NCBI GenBank assembly: GCA_038134485.1
Contig: JAYPVG010000008.1
Coordinates: forward strand, 43,587-107,586
Reading direction: 5' to 3'
Length of the DNA: 64,000 nucleotides
Source of the DNA: NORP240 sp038134485
Lineage (GTDB): Bacteria > Pseudomonadota > Gammaproteobacteria > Pseudomonadales > Pseudohongiellaceae
Shown here: piece by piece, positions 17,222-26,679 of the stretch
Position numbering within the stretch: position 1 is the first letter of the stretch
Layout: every line of letters starts with the position of its first letter
The notes under the pieces: generated by a model
Database searches by the model: none
What the model saw: only the letters and a program-made list of their open reading frames with translations
Told to the model about the DNA's origin: nothing
Program-made: the position numbers and the translations under genes

Positions 17222-17887
17222 TTATTCGCCGTCTTCGTTGTCTTCGGACCCCAGAAACCAGCTGGTAAGTTGCTGGCGCAAAGTGTTGATGGTTTCACCT
17301 TGAGTGATGGAAAACAGCTGCACGCTGACAGCCGACAGCTCTTTTAACTCACGCTCTACTGACAGTAAAGTGCCCTTCGCGGCACCGCGCTTCAGCTTGT
17401 CTGCCTTGGTTAACAGCAGATGCAGAGGTAGCTGTGATTGCACCGCCCATTCCACCATCAGGCGATCGAACTCTTTCAGCGGGTGTCTCACATCGCTGAG
17501 CAGAACCAGACCCTTCAGGGGTTCACGATTGCGCAGATATTGCTCCAACTCGAATTGCCACTTGTTTTTCACTGCCAGCGGCACCTTGGCAAATCCATAG
17601 CCGGGCAGATCCACCAGAAAATGTCTTTCCTGTAACTCGAAAAAGTTTATCAGCTGGGTTCGCCCTGGCGTTTTACTGGTACGCGCCAGTCTGGTTTGCC
17701 CGGTGAGGGCGTTTATGGCGCTGGATTTGCCCGCGTTGGATCGGCCTGCAAAGGCGACTTCAATCAGGCTGTCGGCAGGGCAGGCGCCAAGCCGGTCGGC
17801 ACTGGTGGAAAATTTGGCAGCATGAAAATCCATTGCGATAGCCTGTAGCGCTGATTGATTGCGGGACGGCGGCGCGCAGTTTAGCAA
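17222..17887 (-). CDS. engB: Ribosome-biogenesis GTPase EngB (YihA/YsxC)
   Basis: The protein has up to 221 residues. G1 is GRSNAGKSS, G2 is the threonine in KTPGRTQLINFF, G3 is DLPGYGFA, G4 is TKADKL. This is a TRAFAC-class GTPase required for late assembly of the large ribosomal subunit. An ATG at 17833 is an equally plausible start (MDFHAAKFST), because the alignable part of homologues begins close to it. It converges with polA and diverges from the cytochrome c4 gene, the usual gammaproteobacterial arrangement. Confidence 0.95.
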   Translation of the reverse strand: MLNCAPPSRNQSALQAIAMDFHAAKFSTSADRLGACPADSLIEVAFAGRSNAGKSSAINALTGQTRLARTSKTPGRTQLINFFELQERHFLVDLPGYGFAKVPLAVKNKWQFELEQYLRNREPLKGLVLLSDVRHPLKEFDRLMVEWAVQSQLPLHLLLTKADKLKRGAAKGTLLSVERELKELSAVSVQLFSITQGETINTLRQQLTSWFLGSEDNEDGE

Positions 17888-17934
17888 ATCCCGATCTCAG
17901 GGTCGCGTGGATAGAGTCCATCGGGGTTTTACGG

Positions 17935-17940
17935 TATAAT
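17935..17940 (+). promoter_or_regulatory. Candidate -10 element for cytochrome c4 gene
   Basis: A perfect TATAAT hexamer lies 74 bases before the cytochrome c4 ATG in the divergent engB/c4 spacer. No good -35 hexamer is visible at 16-18 bases, so an activator may be needed. Confidence 0.5.
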
Positions 17941-17957
17941 TTGCGACCGCAATTTTA

Positions 17958-17976
17958 GGGAACCGCCGCGGTTCCC
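17958..17976. repeat. Perfect inverted repeat in the 5' leader of the cytochrome c4 gene
   Basis: GGGAACCGC-C-GCGGTTCCC is a perfect nine-base dyad just downstream of the TATAAT element. It could be an operator or, in RNA, a strong leader hairpin. The following CGTTTTAG is a weak T-run, so attenuation is possible but not shown. Confidence 0.6.
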
Positions 17977-18013
17977 CGTTTTAGTCGAGCCTTTAGTAAT
18001 CCTGGAATAATCA

Positions 18014-18637
18014 ATGAAGAAATCAGCTACCTTTTTATCCTGGTTAATACCCCTGGCGGCGCTGGCTGTCGTTCAAACCGCAAGCGCCCAGGGCGATGCT
18101 GCCGCCGGCGCCAACAAAGTGATGATCTGCGCGACCTGTCATGGCAATGGCGGCAACAGCCAGATTCCTCAGAACCCGAGTCTGGCCGGCCAGAACGCCA
18201 ACTACATCGCCAAGCAGCTGCAGGATTATCAGTCCGGAGCGCGACAAAATCCGATCATGGCGCCAATGGCTGCCAGTCTCTCCGAGCGGGACATAGCGGA
18301 CATCGCAGCCTATTATTCGTCCCAGCCACGGCAGCTTGTGGGTGCCCAGCCCGATCAGGATGCTCTGGCGCTGGCAGAGAGCATTTACCGCGCAGGTAAC
18401 GGCGATATTTCTGCGGCCGCCTGCACTGCCTGCCATTCCCCAACAGGTAAGGGTAACTCACCGGCCGGATTTCCCGCCGTGGGTGGTCAGCACAGCGAGT
18501 ACACGCTGGCACAGCTGCGCGCATTTCGCGCTGGCGAACGTAACAACGATCTGAATGGAATGATGCGAACAGTGGTGGAAAGGCTAACGGATGCCGAATT
18601 GGAAGCGCTGGCTAACTACCTCGCGGGTCTGAACTAG
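18014..18637 (+). CDS. Dihaem cytochrome c4
   Basis: This 207-residue periplasmic protein has an N-terminal signal (FLSWLIPLAALAVVQTASAQG). There are two haem-c attachment sites, CATCH in the first half and CTACH in the second. Two homologous halves, each ending in an ALANYL/DIAAYY-type segment, give the classic c4 layout. It probably carries electrons from the bc1 complex to terminal oxidases, for example the haem-c-bearing oxidase encoded in this window. It is transcribed divergently from engB and followed after about 270 bases by dsbA. The engB-c4-dsbA order is common in Pseudomonas relatives. Confidence 0.95.
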   Translation: MKKSATFLSWLIPLAALAVVQTASAQGDAAAGANKVMICATCHGNGGNSQIPQNPSLAGQNANYIAKQLQDYQSGARQNPIMAPMAASLSERDIADIAAYYSSQPRQLVGAQPDQDALALAESIYRAGNGDISAAACTACHSPTGKGNSPAGFPAVGGQHSEYTLAQLRAFRAGERNNDLNGMMRTVVERLTDAELEALANYLAGLN

Positions 18638-18911
18638 GCGCACAATAGCCAGTGTCTGAAGGGCCTCGCAACCGGTTCGCGAGGAATATCGGACAGCCGT
18701 TAATTTCCGGTTCAGCGTTTATTCGATACGGTGTACCGATATCAGGATAAGAGGAGCCGGAGCAGTTGGCCGACGCTATAGCCGAGCCCGAGAGCCTGTG
18801 ATACTTTGTCTTCAGGTTATGTAAGGGCAGTTTGTCAGATGGAGTCGGGATAAGCCGGCTACCACTGTTGCCAATTATCAGTCACTAGACAGTTATTGAC
18901 GGAGCAACCAA

Positions 18912-19589
18912 ATGAACGAGCGAATGAGACAGTTTGTCGCGATTTTCTTCCTGTTGCCGCTGGCGCTCAGCGCATACGCACAGCCGTCCCGGTATCTTCC
19001 GGGCACTCACTATATCGAGCTTCCCACTCCGGTCCGGACTCAGGATGCGACCAAGGTGGAAGTAGTGGAAGCCTTCTGGTATGGCTGCAGTCACTGTTTC
19101 CGTTTCGAACCGCTCCTGCAGGACTGGGTTTCCAAATTACCCCAGGACGTTAACTTCGTGCTGTTTCCGGCGCAATGGAATGAGCTTATGAAGATTCATT
19201 CCCAGATATTCTACGTGTCAGAAGCGCTATTGGCGGCAGGCAAGATCGACCAGGCTAAATTCAACGAGTTGCACGAGGCGGCATTCAATGCCATCAATCT
19301 CGAGGGGAACAGGCTGCAGAACGAACGCCAGATAGGGACGCTGTTCACAGAGCACGGAGTAGCAGAGGCCGATTTCTCCTCCACCTACAGCTCTTTCGCT
19401 GTGCGGACCAAGGTGAATCAGGGCGATCGCCGCATGCAGGACTATCAGGTTCGCAGTACCCCCAATATGATTGTCAACGGTAAATATCTGATTTCCACAG
19501 GCCAGGCGGTGCCAACACAACAGGAAATGCTGAATGTGGTCGATTTTCTGATTGAAATGGAGAGGCAGACACTGGCCTCAGGCGGCTGA
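18912..19589 (+). CDS. dsbA: Periplasmic thiol:disulfide oxidoreductase DsbA
   Basis: The protein has 225 residues with a signal peptide (FVAIFFLLPLALSAYAQ). The active site is CSHC in FWYGCSHCFRFEP, with Ser replacing the usual Pro of CPHC. The cis-proline loop is VRSTPNMIVNGKY. It introduces disulfides in periplasmic proteins, which would include cytochrome maturation partners and T2SS cargo. The CSHC dipeptide should shift redox potential somewhat; such variants occur within the family. A strong terminator follows. Confidence 0.94.
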   Translation: MNERMRQFVAIFFLLPLALSAYAQPSRYLPGTHYIELPTPVRTQDATKVEVVEAFWYGCSHCFRFEPLLQDWVSKLPQDVNFVLFPAQWNELMKIHSQIFYVSEALLAAGKIDQAKFNELHEAAFNAINLEGNRLQNERQIGTLFTEHGVAEADFSSTYSSFAVRTKVNQGDRRMQDYQVRSTPNMIVNGKYLISTGQAVPTQQEMLNVVDFLIEMERQTLASGG

Positions 19590-19620
19590 GCCCAGGTCGG
19601 CGGCCGCTACTGAAACGAGT

Positions 19621-19654
19621 AACCGGCTACGGCTTGCCGTAGTCGGTTTTTTTT
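19621..19654 (+). terminator. Rho-independent terminator after dsbA
   Basis: AACCGGCTACGG and CCGTAGTCGGTT pair around a CTTG loop (one G-T pair) and run into eight Ts. It isolates dsbA from the T2SS operon. Confidence 0.92.
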
Positions 19655-19725
19655 ATCCGGATTAGTGAGTCCGCGCCCGGACCTACCGCACTGTCCGATT
19701 GCGATCAACAGGCTGACGGCAATGC

Positions 19726-19772
19726 TTGATAGAGCAAACTATATTGCCGATAGTACCGTCCTACGATAGGAC
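19726..19772 (+). promoter_or_regulatory. Candidate T2SS operon promoter with overlapping inverted repeat
   Basis: TTGATA (19726-19731) and GATAGT (19749-19754) are 17 bases apart. A six-base inverted repeat, GTCCTA-CGA-TAGGAC (19758-19772), falls around the predicted start site, where a repressor could bind. It lies about 77 bases before gspL. This is a weak match and a guess from spacing. Confidence 0.35.
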
Positions 19773-19848
19773 CGTCTTAGCAAAGACCCAATAAAAGTTG
19801 CAAAAAGTCAGGCTGGATTGACCGGGCGGAAATTGCACATTCTCAAAT

Positions 19849-21168
19849 ATGGCAGCAACAGTAATTAATACAGGCCGCTGGCAGGAGTCCCTGAAACAGC
19901 TTCTTCCCAGGGAGCTGAAGGAAGCCTTTACCGGTGGCTCCCGTCGCGAGGTGCTCAAGAACGTTGGCGCGGCAGTGCTGGTATTCGATGACCAGGTTTT
20001 CGATGTGAGAACCGGACGCGGAGTCCGGCTGGAGCAGGCGGAGAATCCGGCCGAACCAGGCGCCGCGAGCCTCGCGAGCGCAGCGAGCGACTTGCTGGGA
20101 ACTGACGCCGGGGAGATGTCGGTAGTTTTATTGTTGCCGCCTGCCGAGTTCGTCGCCACCTCTGTCAGCTTACCCGGAATGGCCAGGGATGCACTGGTAT
20201 CTGCGCTGCAGCTGCAGGCAGATACCCTCTTGCCCAGCTATTCCGAGCCGCTCTCGGTTGCGGTTAATCCCCGCGCTGGCGATGACGTCGGGGTTGATTT
20301 AGCGCTATGGATTCCCGAGCCCCGCCTGGATGCGTTATTCCGCGCGTTCGAGCAGCAGAACCTGTTTCTTGCCGGAGTCATTCCGCGTTGCCTTGCTCTG
20401 GCAGCCGACGCCGGCAATCAATGCATCCAGGAGGAGGATCGGCAGTCGTTGACCAGTGTGACGCTGGTGGACGGGTCTGTTCGGCAGTGGCTACACGTTA
20501 GAAAAAAAGACCTTGAACAGGAAATTTTCGCGCGTCAGTGGCGCCAGGCATTGTCTGCCGCCGAAACCGACAATCGACTTGAGGTCAATGCAGGAAATGC
20601 GTGCCAGTTGTTGAGCGATGTTAGCGCTTACCAACCTGTAAATAACTATTATTACTTCATTCCGAGATTTGCCTTACAGGCTAAAAGGCAGTTGGAGAAA
20701 GGTAAGCGGGTGCTTGCAGGAGCGGCAGGACTGGTGGTTCTGACCCTGTTAGCTGCATTGCCGTTTCTCTTACAGGAAATCGAGATTCGCCGCTTACAGG
20801 CCAGTCTGGGTGATCAACAGCAGCTTAGCAGCAGCGCCCGTGAGGATCGGCGGGTAGTGCAGGATTTTGAGCGACAATGGGGTGCGATTACCGATTATCC
20901 AGATCAGGATCTGGTGGATACCCTGTTTACCCTGCAGAGTGTGTTGAGCCCCGAGCAACTCACATCCCTGGAACTAAACCAGGGGGTAATTCGAATCGAA
21001 GGGGAAAGCGCTGATCCCCAGGCAATACTGCAGCGGCTTGAACAGCACCCAAGATTTACCGAAGTGGCGTTTTCCAGAGCAACAAGCAATTCGCGCTACT
21101 ACATCGAACTGCGACTCAGCACGGTAAATTTTGACGGGTACCTGATACGGTACTTTCCGGATAATTGA
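19849..21168 (+). CDS. gspL: Type II secretion system protein GspL
   Basis: The protein has 439 residues. An N-terminal cytoplasmic actin-like (ASKHA) domain of about 280 residues includes LLLPPAEFVATSVSLPG and ALWIPEPRLDALFRAFEQQ. One membrane helix lies near residues 287-306 (VLAGAAGLVVLTLLAALPFL). A periplasmic ferredoxin-like domain follows, ending in YYIELRLS. GspL links the GspE ATPase to GspM and the inner-membrane platform. It is the first gene of the run, unlike typical operons where gspL lies near the end. The last bases overlap a possible TTG start of gspM. Confidence 0.85.
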   Translation: MAATVINTGRWQESLKQLLPRELKEAFTGGSRREVLKNVGAAVLVFDDQVFDVRTGRGVRLEQAENPAEPGAASLASAASDLLGTDAGEMSVVLLLPPAEFVATSVSLPGMARDALVSALQLQADTLLPSYSEPLSVAVNPRAGDDVGVDLALWIPEPRLDALFRAFEQQNLFLAGVIPRCLALAADAGNQCIQEEDRQSLTSVTLVDGSVRQWLHVRKKDLEQEIFARQWRQALSAAETDNRLEVNAGNACQLLSDVSAYQPVNNYYYFIPRFALQAKRQLEKGKRVLAGAAGLVVLTLLAALPFLLQEIEIRRLQASLGDQQQLSSSAREDRRVVQDFERQWGAITDYPDQDLVDTLFTLQSVLSPEQLTSLELNQGVIRIEGESADPQAILQRLEQHPRFTEVAFSRATSNSRYYIELRLSTVNFDGYLIRYFPDN

Positions 21169-21191
21169 GCGGACAACCAGCGAAGGACGTT

Positions 21192-21761
21192 ATGCAGCTT
21201 AGCAAACGCGAAAGAAATATATTCATACTTGCCGGCATTGTCGCGATCGCCTTTGCGATCACCAGCCTGCTGCCCGCGCTGCAAGGTTTCCATCAACAGC
21301 GCAGTGACAGAATAGATGACATCAACCTGCAAATAGAACGCGAACGCAGATTGTTTGACGAGAGCATAAGCTGGCGCAGCCGCCGCGCAGAGGTAGAAAC
21401 CATCGAGGCGGGTTTGCAGAATCAAATGTTTTCCGGCGAAACCTTTCCGGTCATAGAAGCCAACATTCAGCGCGCCCTGGCTCAGTATGCCAGGGACAGT
21501 CGCATCAGCGTCACCTCAACCCGGCTGGCGGAACAGCTTCAAAGCCAGGACTGGATACTGATAAGCCAGGAGATGGCCTTTCGCACCGCGGATGCGGCGA
21601 ACACGATTGATTTTCTCGAAAGCCTGGAAAACTCGTCGCCCCGCCTCTGGGTATCGGACTTCAGCATTGATAGGGCCCGCAATCAGTTCAGCGGTTCTAT
21701 TACCGTTGTAGGGTTTGCCAGAAGCGAGGGGCTTATCGTGGCAGAAGCCAGGACAAGGTAG
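21192..21761 (+). CDS. gspM: Type II secretion system protein GspM
   Basis: The protein has about 189 residues with a short cytoplasmic N-terminus (MQLSKRERNIF), one membrane helix near residues 10-28 and a periplasmic domain. This is the GspM topology; sequence conservation in this family is low, so position right after gspL is the main support. The start is ATG 21192, preceded by AAGGA; an in-frame TTG at 21165 overlaps the gspL stop. GspM dimerises with GspL and anchors the platform. Confidence 0.8.
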   Translation: MQLSKRERNIFILAGIVAIAFAITSLLPALQGFHQQRSDRIDDINLQIERERRLFDESISWRSRRAEVETIEAGLQNQMFSGETFPVIEANIQRALAQYARDSRISVTSTRLAEQLQSQDWILISQEMAFRTADAANTIDFLESLENSSPRLWVSDFSIDRARNQFSGSITVVGFARSEGLIVAEARTR

Positions 21762-21764
21762 CAG

Positions 21765-23225
21765 ATGTCACATAATGAGATAACAATGCCGGTATTCAAC
21801 GAGCTGCTCGAGCCGCAAAATATTGCTCCTGCACTGGACTATATCGATAGCGGCATGCTGGTTTGTGCCGACGTGCCTGAAATTGAGATGCGCGCGCGCA
21901 TACGTTTTGTCCTCAATGACGAAGTCGCCTTTTCTCTCGGCAGCGTCGACGAAGTCAAGCGCCTGATGCGCCACTGGCGTGCGGAGCTTTCTCCCGAAAT
22001 CGAGAGCACTGACGAAATATTCGTTTCCGGATTCGAGGACGATGAGGAGTTGACCGACCTTGCTTCGGAAGCTCCGGTAATCCGTCTGGTGAATCACCTC
22101 TTCGCCCGCGCCCTTGATCTAAATGCTAGTGACATTCATTTTGAGCCCAATGAAACGCATCTGGACGTGCGCTGTCGGGTTGACGGCATCATGACCCGCA
22201 TTGAACGCTTGCCGGTAAAGATTCATAACGCCGTGGCCTCGCGTCTGAAGCTGATGGCCAGGCTCGATATCGGGGAGAAACGCCTGCCCCAGGACGGGCG
22301 TATCGACTATCAGATTGGCAGCAAACAGCTCGACATGCGGGTCTCCACGCTGCCCGGCGTCCACGGCGAATCGGTGGTCCTGCGAATTCTCGATCGGAGC
22401 GACACGGCTGTGCCCCTGCAGGCGTTGGGTATGCCCGAACTCATCCTGCACCAGTATGAAGAAATCATCGGCCAGCCGAACGGCATGATCCTGATTACCG
22501 GACCTACCGGCAGCGGCAAGACCACGACCCTCTATGCCACTCTGGAGAAGATCAACAACGAATCCAAAAAGATCATTACCGTTGAAGACCCCGTGGAATA
22601 TCAGCTGGAGGGAATTACCCAGATTCAGGCCAACGCCAAAATCGGCCTCAGCTTCGCCGCCGGCTTGCGCTCCATCGTGCGCCAGGACCCCGACATTCTG
22701 ATGGTCGGAGAGATTCGCGATCACGAAACAGCGGAAATCGCCATCGAGTCGGCCCTGACCGGTCATCTGGTGTTTTCAACCTTGCATACCAACGACGCCG
22801 CCGGCGCGGTGACTCGGCTGCAGGACATGGGCGTGGAAGGTTATCTGATCAGCTCCAGCCTGCTGGCCATTCAGGCGCAGCGGCTGGTGCGACGGGTCTG
22901 CACTGATTGCACCATCGAGGTTGAACTGACCGATGACGAGGCCAGAGTGCTGGAAATCTCCAGAGACAGCTGCCCCACGGTAAACCGGGGTAGCGGCTGC
23001 GATCGTTGTGGTGGCACGGGTTATCGCGGGCGCGTCGGCTTGTATGAATTATTGGTAATGTCTGATGCCATTCGCCACCACATTGCGGTTGACGCCGATG
23101 CCAATGTGATCAGGGAGCAGGCCATCAAGGAAGGGATGCGAACCTTGCGTCAGGATGCACTTAACAAATTGCGCAGCGGTTTGACGACACCGGAAGAAGT
23201 TGTGAGGGTTACCAGAGCCACATGA
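21765..23225 (+). CDS. gspE: Type II secretion ATPase GspE
   Basis: The protein has 486 residues. Walker A is GPTGSGKTTTLYATLEKIN, Asp box is TVEDPVEYQLEG, Walker B is DPDILMVGEIRD, and the His box is LTGHLVFSTLHTND. A tetracysteine zinc element is present as CTDC and CDRC, near residues 380 and 410. This hexameric cytoplasmic ATPase drives pseudopilus assembly. The N-terminal domain is short, about 100 residues, so contact with GspL may be simplified. Its stop overlaps the gspF start by four bases. Confidence 0.97.
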   Translation: MSHNEITMPVFNELLEPQNIAPALDYIDSGMLVCADVPEIEMRARIRFVLNDEVAFSLGSVDEVKRLMRHWRAELSPEIESTDEIFVSGFEDDEELTDLASEAPVIRLVNHLFARALDLNASDIHFEPNETHLDVRCRVDGIMTRIERLPVKIHNAVASRLKLMARLDIGEKRLPQDGRIDYQIGSKQLDMRVSTLPGVHGESVVLRILDRSDTAVPLQALGMPELILHQYEEIIGQPNGMILITGPTGSGKTTTLYATLEKINNESKKIITVEDPVEYQLEGITQIQANAKIGLSFAAGLRSIVRQDPDILMVGEIRDHETAEIAIESALTGHLVFSTLHTNDAAGAVTRLQDMGVEGYLISSSLLAIQAQRLVRRVCTDCTIEVELTDDEARVLEISRDSCPTVNRGSGCDRCGGTGYRGRVGLYELLVMSDAIRHHIAVDADANVIREQAIKEGMRTLRQDALNKLRSGLTTPEEVVRVTRAT

Positions 23226-24427
23226 GCGCGCTCTATTTCAAGTACCAGGCTTACGACAGTGCCGGCAAGATCCAGACCGGCCAGTTGAATGCCGACTCCG
23301 AACGCGAAGCGGTGAAAATTCTGCAGAGTCGCAAGCTGGTGCCGGTCCGGGTTCAGCAGACCCAGGGCGGTGAGAGTCGCGGCCGGCGCAGGAGAATCAG
23401 GCACAGTGATCTGCTGGACTTTACCAATGGTCTGTGCACGTTGACGGAAGCAAGGGTTCCGATCGACAAGGCTCTCCGGCTGCTGGAAGGCATCACCGAA
23501 TCTGCAGCAATGCGGGAACTGGTCATGACCATGCGCCGTGAAGTCAAGGAAGGCAAAAGCCTGGCCGAAGCCATGGAGCAGCGACCAGATGTATTTTCCA
23601 AGATGTACGTCAACATTGTCCGCGCTGGCGAAGAAGGCGGCATACTGCACCAGCTGTTGCCCGACCTGGCCGATTTTCTCGACTCCAGCAACAGGAACAG
23701 ACAGGCTATCTTCAATGCCATGATCTACCCGTCGGTGTTGCTAGCTGTAGGCATATTATCGGTTGTCTTGTTACTGGTTTTCGTGGTGCCGCAATTCGCC
23801 GCCATGTTCGAGGATGCAGGCACAGAGATTCCCCCTTCTGCGCAATTTCTGCTGTCGGTGAGCGATTTCATGCAGCAATACGGCTACCTGCTGATTATGC
23901 TGTTCATCGTGCCCGTGGTCGGTTGGAAGTACCTGGATAGAGACCCGGCCAACAGGCTCAAGAAGCATCAGTTCCTGTTGTCGCTGCCGCTGCTCGGCAA
24001 CCTCATTCTGTTCCGGGAGAGTGCAGTTTTTGCGCGCACCCTGGGCGCCCTGCTTGGAGCAGGAATACCGCTGATACGGGCCCTGCGCATCGCCCGAGAA
24101 GTGGTGCAGAACTCAGAATTAACCCGGCACCTTGTGCAGGTTGAGGAAGACGTTCGGGGCGGTTCCGGGCTGGGGGTCTCGCTGGAAAAAACCCAGCGTT
24201 TCCCGATCCTGCTGCATCAGCTGGTGACGGTAGGGGAAGAATCCGGACGTACCGCAAGCATCTTGATGAAAACTGCCGCAACGTTCGATAACTCGGTTTC
24301 AAACCAGATGACCAGGCTGGTATCGGCTTTGCAGCCGGCACTGATAATTTTTCTGGCGATTGCAGTCGGAGGCATCACAATTACCATGCTGTCAGCAGTG
24401 TTCAGCATGAACGCTGTAGAATTCTGA
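23222..24427 (+). CDS. gspF: Type II secretion inner-membrane protein GspF
   Basis: The protein has 401 residues with two homologous T2SF domains. The first starts near RHSDLLDFTNGLCTLTEARV and the second near FARTLGALLGAGIPLIRAL; three membrane helices include IYPSVLLAVGILSVVLLLVF and ALIIFLAIAVGGITITML. GspF is the platform protein that rotates or feeds pseudopilins under GspE action. The ATG overlaps the gspE stop, indicating coupling. Confidence 0.96.
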   Translation: MSALYFKYQAYDSAGKIQTGQLNADSEREAVKILQSRKLVPVRVQQTQGGESRGRRRRIRHSDLLDFTNGLCTLTEARVPIDKALRLLEGITESAAMRELVMTMRREVKEGKSLAEAMEQRPDVFSKMYVNIVRAGEEGGILHQLLPDLADFLDSSNRNRQAIFNAMIYPSVLLAVGILSVVLLLVFVVPQFAAMFEDAGTEIPPSAQFLLSVSDFMQQYGYLLIMLFIVPVVGWKYLDRDPANRLKKHQFLLSLPLLGNLILFRESAVFARTLGALLGAGIPLIRALRIAREVVQNSELTRHLVQVEEDVRGGSGLGVSLEKTQRFPILLHQLVTVGEESGRTASILMKTAATFDNSVSNQMTRLVSALQPALIIFLAIAVGGITITMLSAVFSMNAVEF

Positions 24428-24443
24428 CCGGGGGGTCAATAGT

Positions 24444-26609
24444 GTGAAGGACGGGAAGGACTTGAAATATTTGCATGAACACAGGAGCGCGAGGGTTGCC
24501 TTGCAACGCCTGGCACAACTTCTCAATCTGGCGGTAGTGACGGCACTGGGCATTGCGCTGGTGTCCTGCACGTCCTCGGATATCCGGTCAGTGCAGCCGA
24601 ACGCATCGGCTTCCGGCAGCGCGGCCACAGGTACCAGATCGGCAGGTTCCGCCAACCAGATAGTGGAGGTGCCGGAACTTGCCTCCGGTGATCCGGCCGA
24701 AACCCAGCGCCTGATTAATGAAATCAATCGTGACGGAGCGCCGCTGGACTTCACGACCTACCGGGAATCGGCGCCAGAGGCAGCGAACCCTCAGGGAGAA
24801 GATGTCGTCGAGCTCAATTACGAGCAGGCCGATCTGCGGCAGGTCCTGCAAGACCTGGCAGACGCCATTGATGTCACCCTCATATCCGATCCCAGTATTG
24901 ATGCACGGGTCTCCATCCGCACGTCAGCGAATCGTCCCCTGAGTCGCGATGATATCTGGCCCCTGATTCGGTTCATAACCCGTGACAACGGCGTAACACT
25001 CGAACAGGTAGGGGACTTCTGGGCCGCTCGCGTGGCGACTTCGACTCTCCCGACCGACATCGTGACACCGGAAACCGTCGGTGAGACCCCGGGCAACCGG
25101 GTTATGCAGATTACCCCGCTGACCTACGTAGCACCGGATGTCGCCACAGAGGTTCTGGCACCGATGCTGGAAGAAAATTCCATTATCAAGCTCACCAGTC
25201 GTAACGTGCTCGCCATCTCCGGCTCCGCCTCCCAGCTCGAACGAGTGAATGAACTCTTGACTCTGATCGATGCCGACCCGTTCGCCAACCAGGGTATCCA
25301 GCTGCTGCAGTTGCGCAATGCCAGCGCAGAAGAGGTGGCGGCCGAGCTGGAGGAAATACTGGCTCTGATCGAAGGACCGACGCCCACCTACCAGGTCAAA
25401 GGCATTTCCCGCATTAATGCGATCCTGGTTACCGCCCCGGCCGCAAGGGGCTTCAATGAGATCGAGCGCTGGGTACGAATTCTGGACTCCGAAAACCAGG
25501 AGCAGGTGGAGCAATTGTTCTACTACCAGGTAAAAAACCTGAGTGCGGTAGAACTGGCGGAAACCCTCTCAAACGTATTTGAGGAAGACGAAGACGAATT
25601 TATCCCGGCTACCGCGGTTGAACCCCAGTCCGCCGAGGCTCCGGCGACCGACACTCCTGATGTAGCGCCTGCCCCGGTGGGATCCGCGACCGCGGTGTCG
25701 GCCAACCTGCGTGTCAGGATCGTCGCCGACGAAGCCACCAACAGTCTGCTGATCCGCAGTACGGCGCGCGACTATCGTCAGTTACTGACAACCATCAATC
25801 AGCTCGATGCCGTGCCGCTGCAGGTAGTGGTTAACGCGGTAATTGCCCAGATCACCCTGACGGCCGATACCCGATTCGGCGTTGACTGGTCGCGCGTGGC
25901 AGCCAATGCTGCGGTGAACGAGGTTTCCACGGAAACATCCACCTCCCTGTTGCCGCCGGCGGGGCTGGGGGGACTGCTGTTTGACAAGAATTTCGTGGAT
26001 GGCTCGGCACAGGTCGATGCAACTCTGGAGGCTATCGCCGCCGATAATGAAGTCCGACTGCTCGCCAGGCCGACCCTGACCGTGACCAACAATCAGGAAG
26101 GGCAGATCCAGATCGGCTCTGATGTGCCGGTTGAAGCCGGTCAGTCCATCGGTACTGGCGGCTTTGCCACCACCAATATCCAGTATCGGGAAACCGGCAT
26201 AGTGCTGACCCTGACGCCGCAGATAAATGCCGATGGGGTGGTTAACCTGACGATAGAACAGGAGCTTTCCTCGGTCGATAACAGCGCCTCCGGGGTCAAT
26301 AACAATCCCGTGTTCAACAGCCAGAATATAAGCACCAACGTAGTAGTAAGAAATGGTGAAAGTGTTGTCCTGGGCGGGCTGATCCAGGAAGACAATCAGG
26401 ATCTCAATACCGGCGTGCCGGGGCTGAATCGCATTCCGGTGCTGGGCGGGCTATTTTCCTATCGGCAGGACCTCAATGAGCGCCGCGAGCTGTTCATCGT
26501 GCTCCGACCGGAAGTGATCAATCTAAATGATGAAAACTCACTGGGTTATTCCGAAATCCTGGATCGTTTCGAACTGGCGGCGGAGCTCTTTGAAGAGGCA
26601 GGGATCTGA
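24444..26609 (+). CDS. gspD: Type II secretion secretin GspD with lipobox signal
   Basis: The protein has 721 residues and starts at GTG. The signal region ends in the lipobox-like ALVSC, with cysteine 42 followed by TSSD, so the secretin itself may be lipidated. An N0 domain (LNYEQADLRQVLQDLADAID) is followed by N1-N3 repeats (NVLAISGSASQLERVNELL). An acidic linker near residues 378-415 lies inside the last N-domain, and the secretin core ends in GVPGLNRIPVLGGLFSYR and LFIVLRPEVI. It forms the outer-membrane channel. No GspS pilotin gene is seen, which fits self-piloting as in P. aeruginosa HxcQ. Confidence 0.95.
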   Translation: MKDGKDLKYLHEHRSARVALQRLAQLLNLAVVTALGIALVSCTSSDIRSVQPNASASGSAATGTRSAGSANQIVEVPELASGDPAETQRLINEINRDGAPLDFTTYRESAPEAANPQGEDVVELNYEQADLRQVLQDLADAIDVTLISDPSIDARVSIRTSANRPLSRDDIWPLIRFITRDNGVTLEQVGDFWAARVATSTLPTDIVTPETVGETPGNRVMQITPLTYVAPDVATEVLAPMLEENSIIKLTSRNVLAISGSASQLERVNELLTLIDADPFANQGIQLLQLRNASAEEVAAELEEILALIEGPTPTYQVKGISRINAILVTAPAARGFNEIERWVRILDSENQEQVEQLFYYQVKNLSAVELAETLSNVFEEDEDEFIPATAVEPQSAEAPATDTPDVAPAPVGSATAVSANLRVRIVADEATNSLLIRSTARDYRQLLTTINQLDAVPLQVVVNAVIAQITLTADTRFGVDWSRVAANAAVNEVSTETSTSLLPPAGLGGLLFDKNFVDGSAQVDATLEAIAADNEVRLLARPTLTVTNNQEGQIQIGSDVPVEAGQSIGTGGFATTNIQYRETGIVLTLTPQINADGVVNLTIEQELSSVDNSASGVNNNPVFNSQNISTNVVVRNGESVVLGGLIQEDNQDLNTGVPGLNRIPVLGGLFSYRQDLNERRELFIVLRPEVINLNDENSLGYSEILDRFELAAELFEEAGI

Positions 26610-26679
26610 GCCGGGCGAAAGTCTTGCCGGCGAGAGGAGTATCCCGCAGAATCGCTGATACCGAAGAGGGCGGAAAATT

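Noticed and set aside
18664..18684. Hairpin CCTCGC/GCGAGG after cytochrome c4
   Set aside because: Stem is good but no T-run follows, so I do not call a terminator; no other function is supported.
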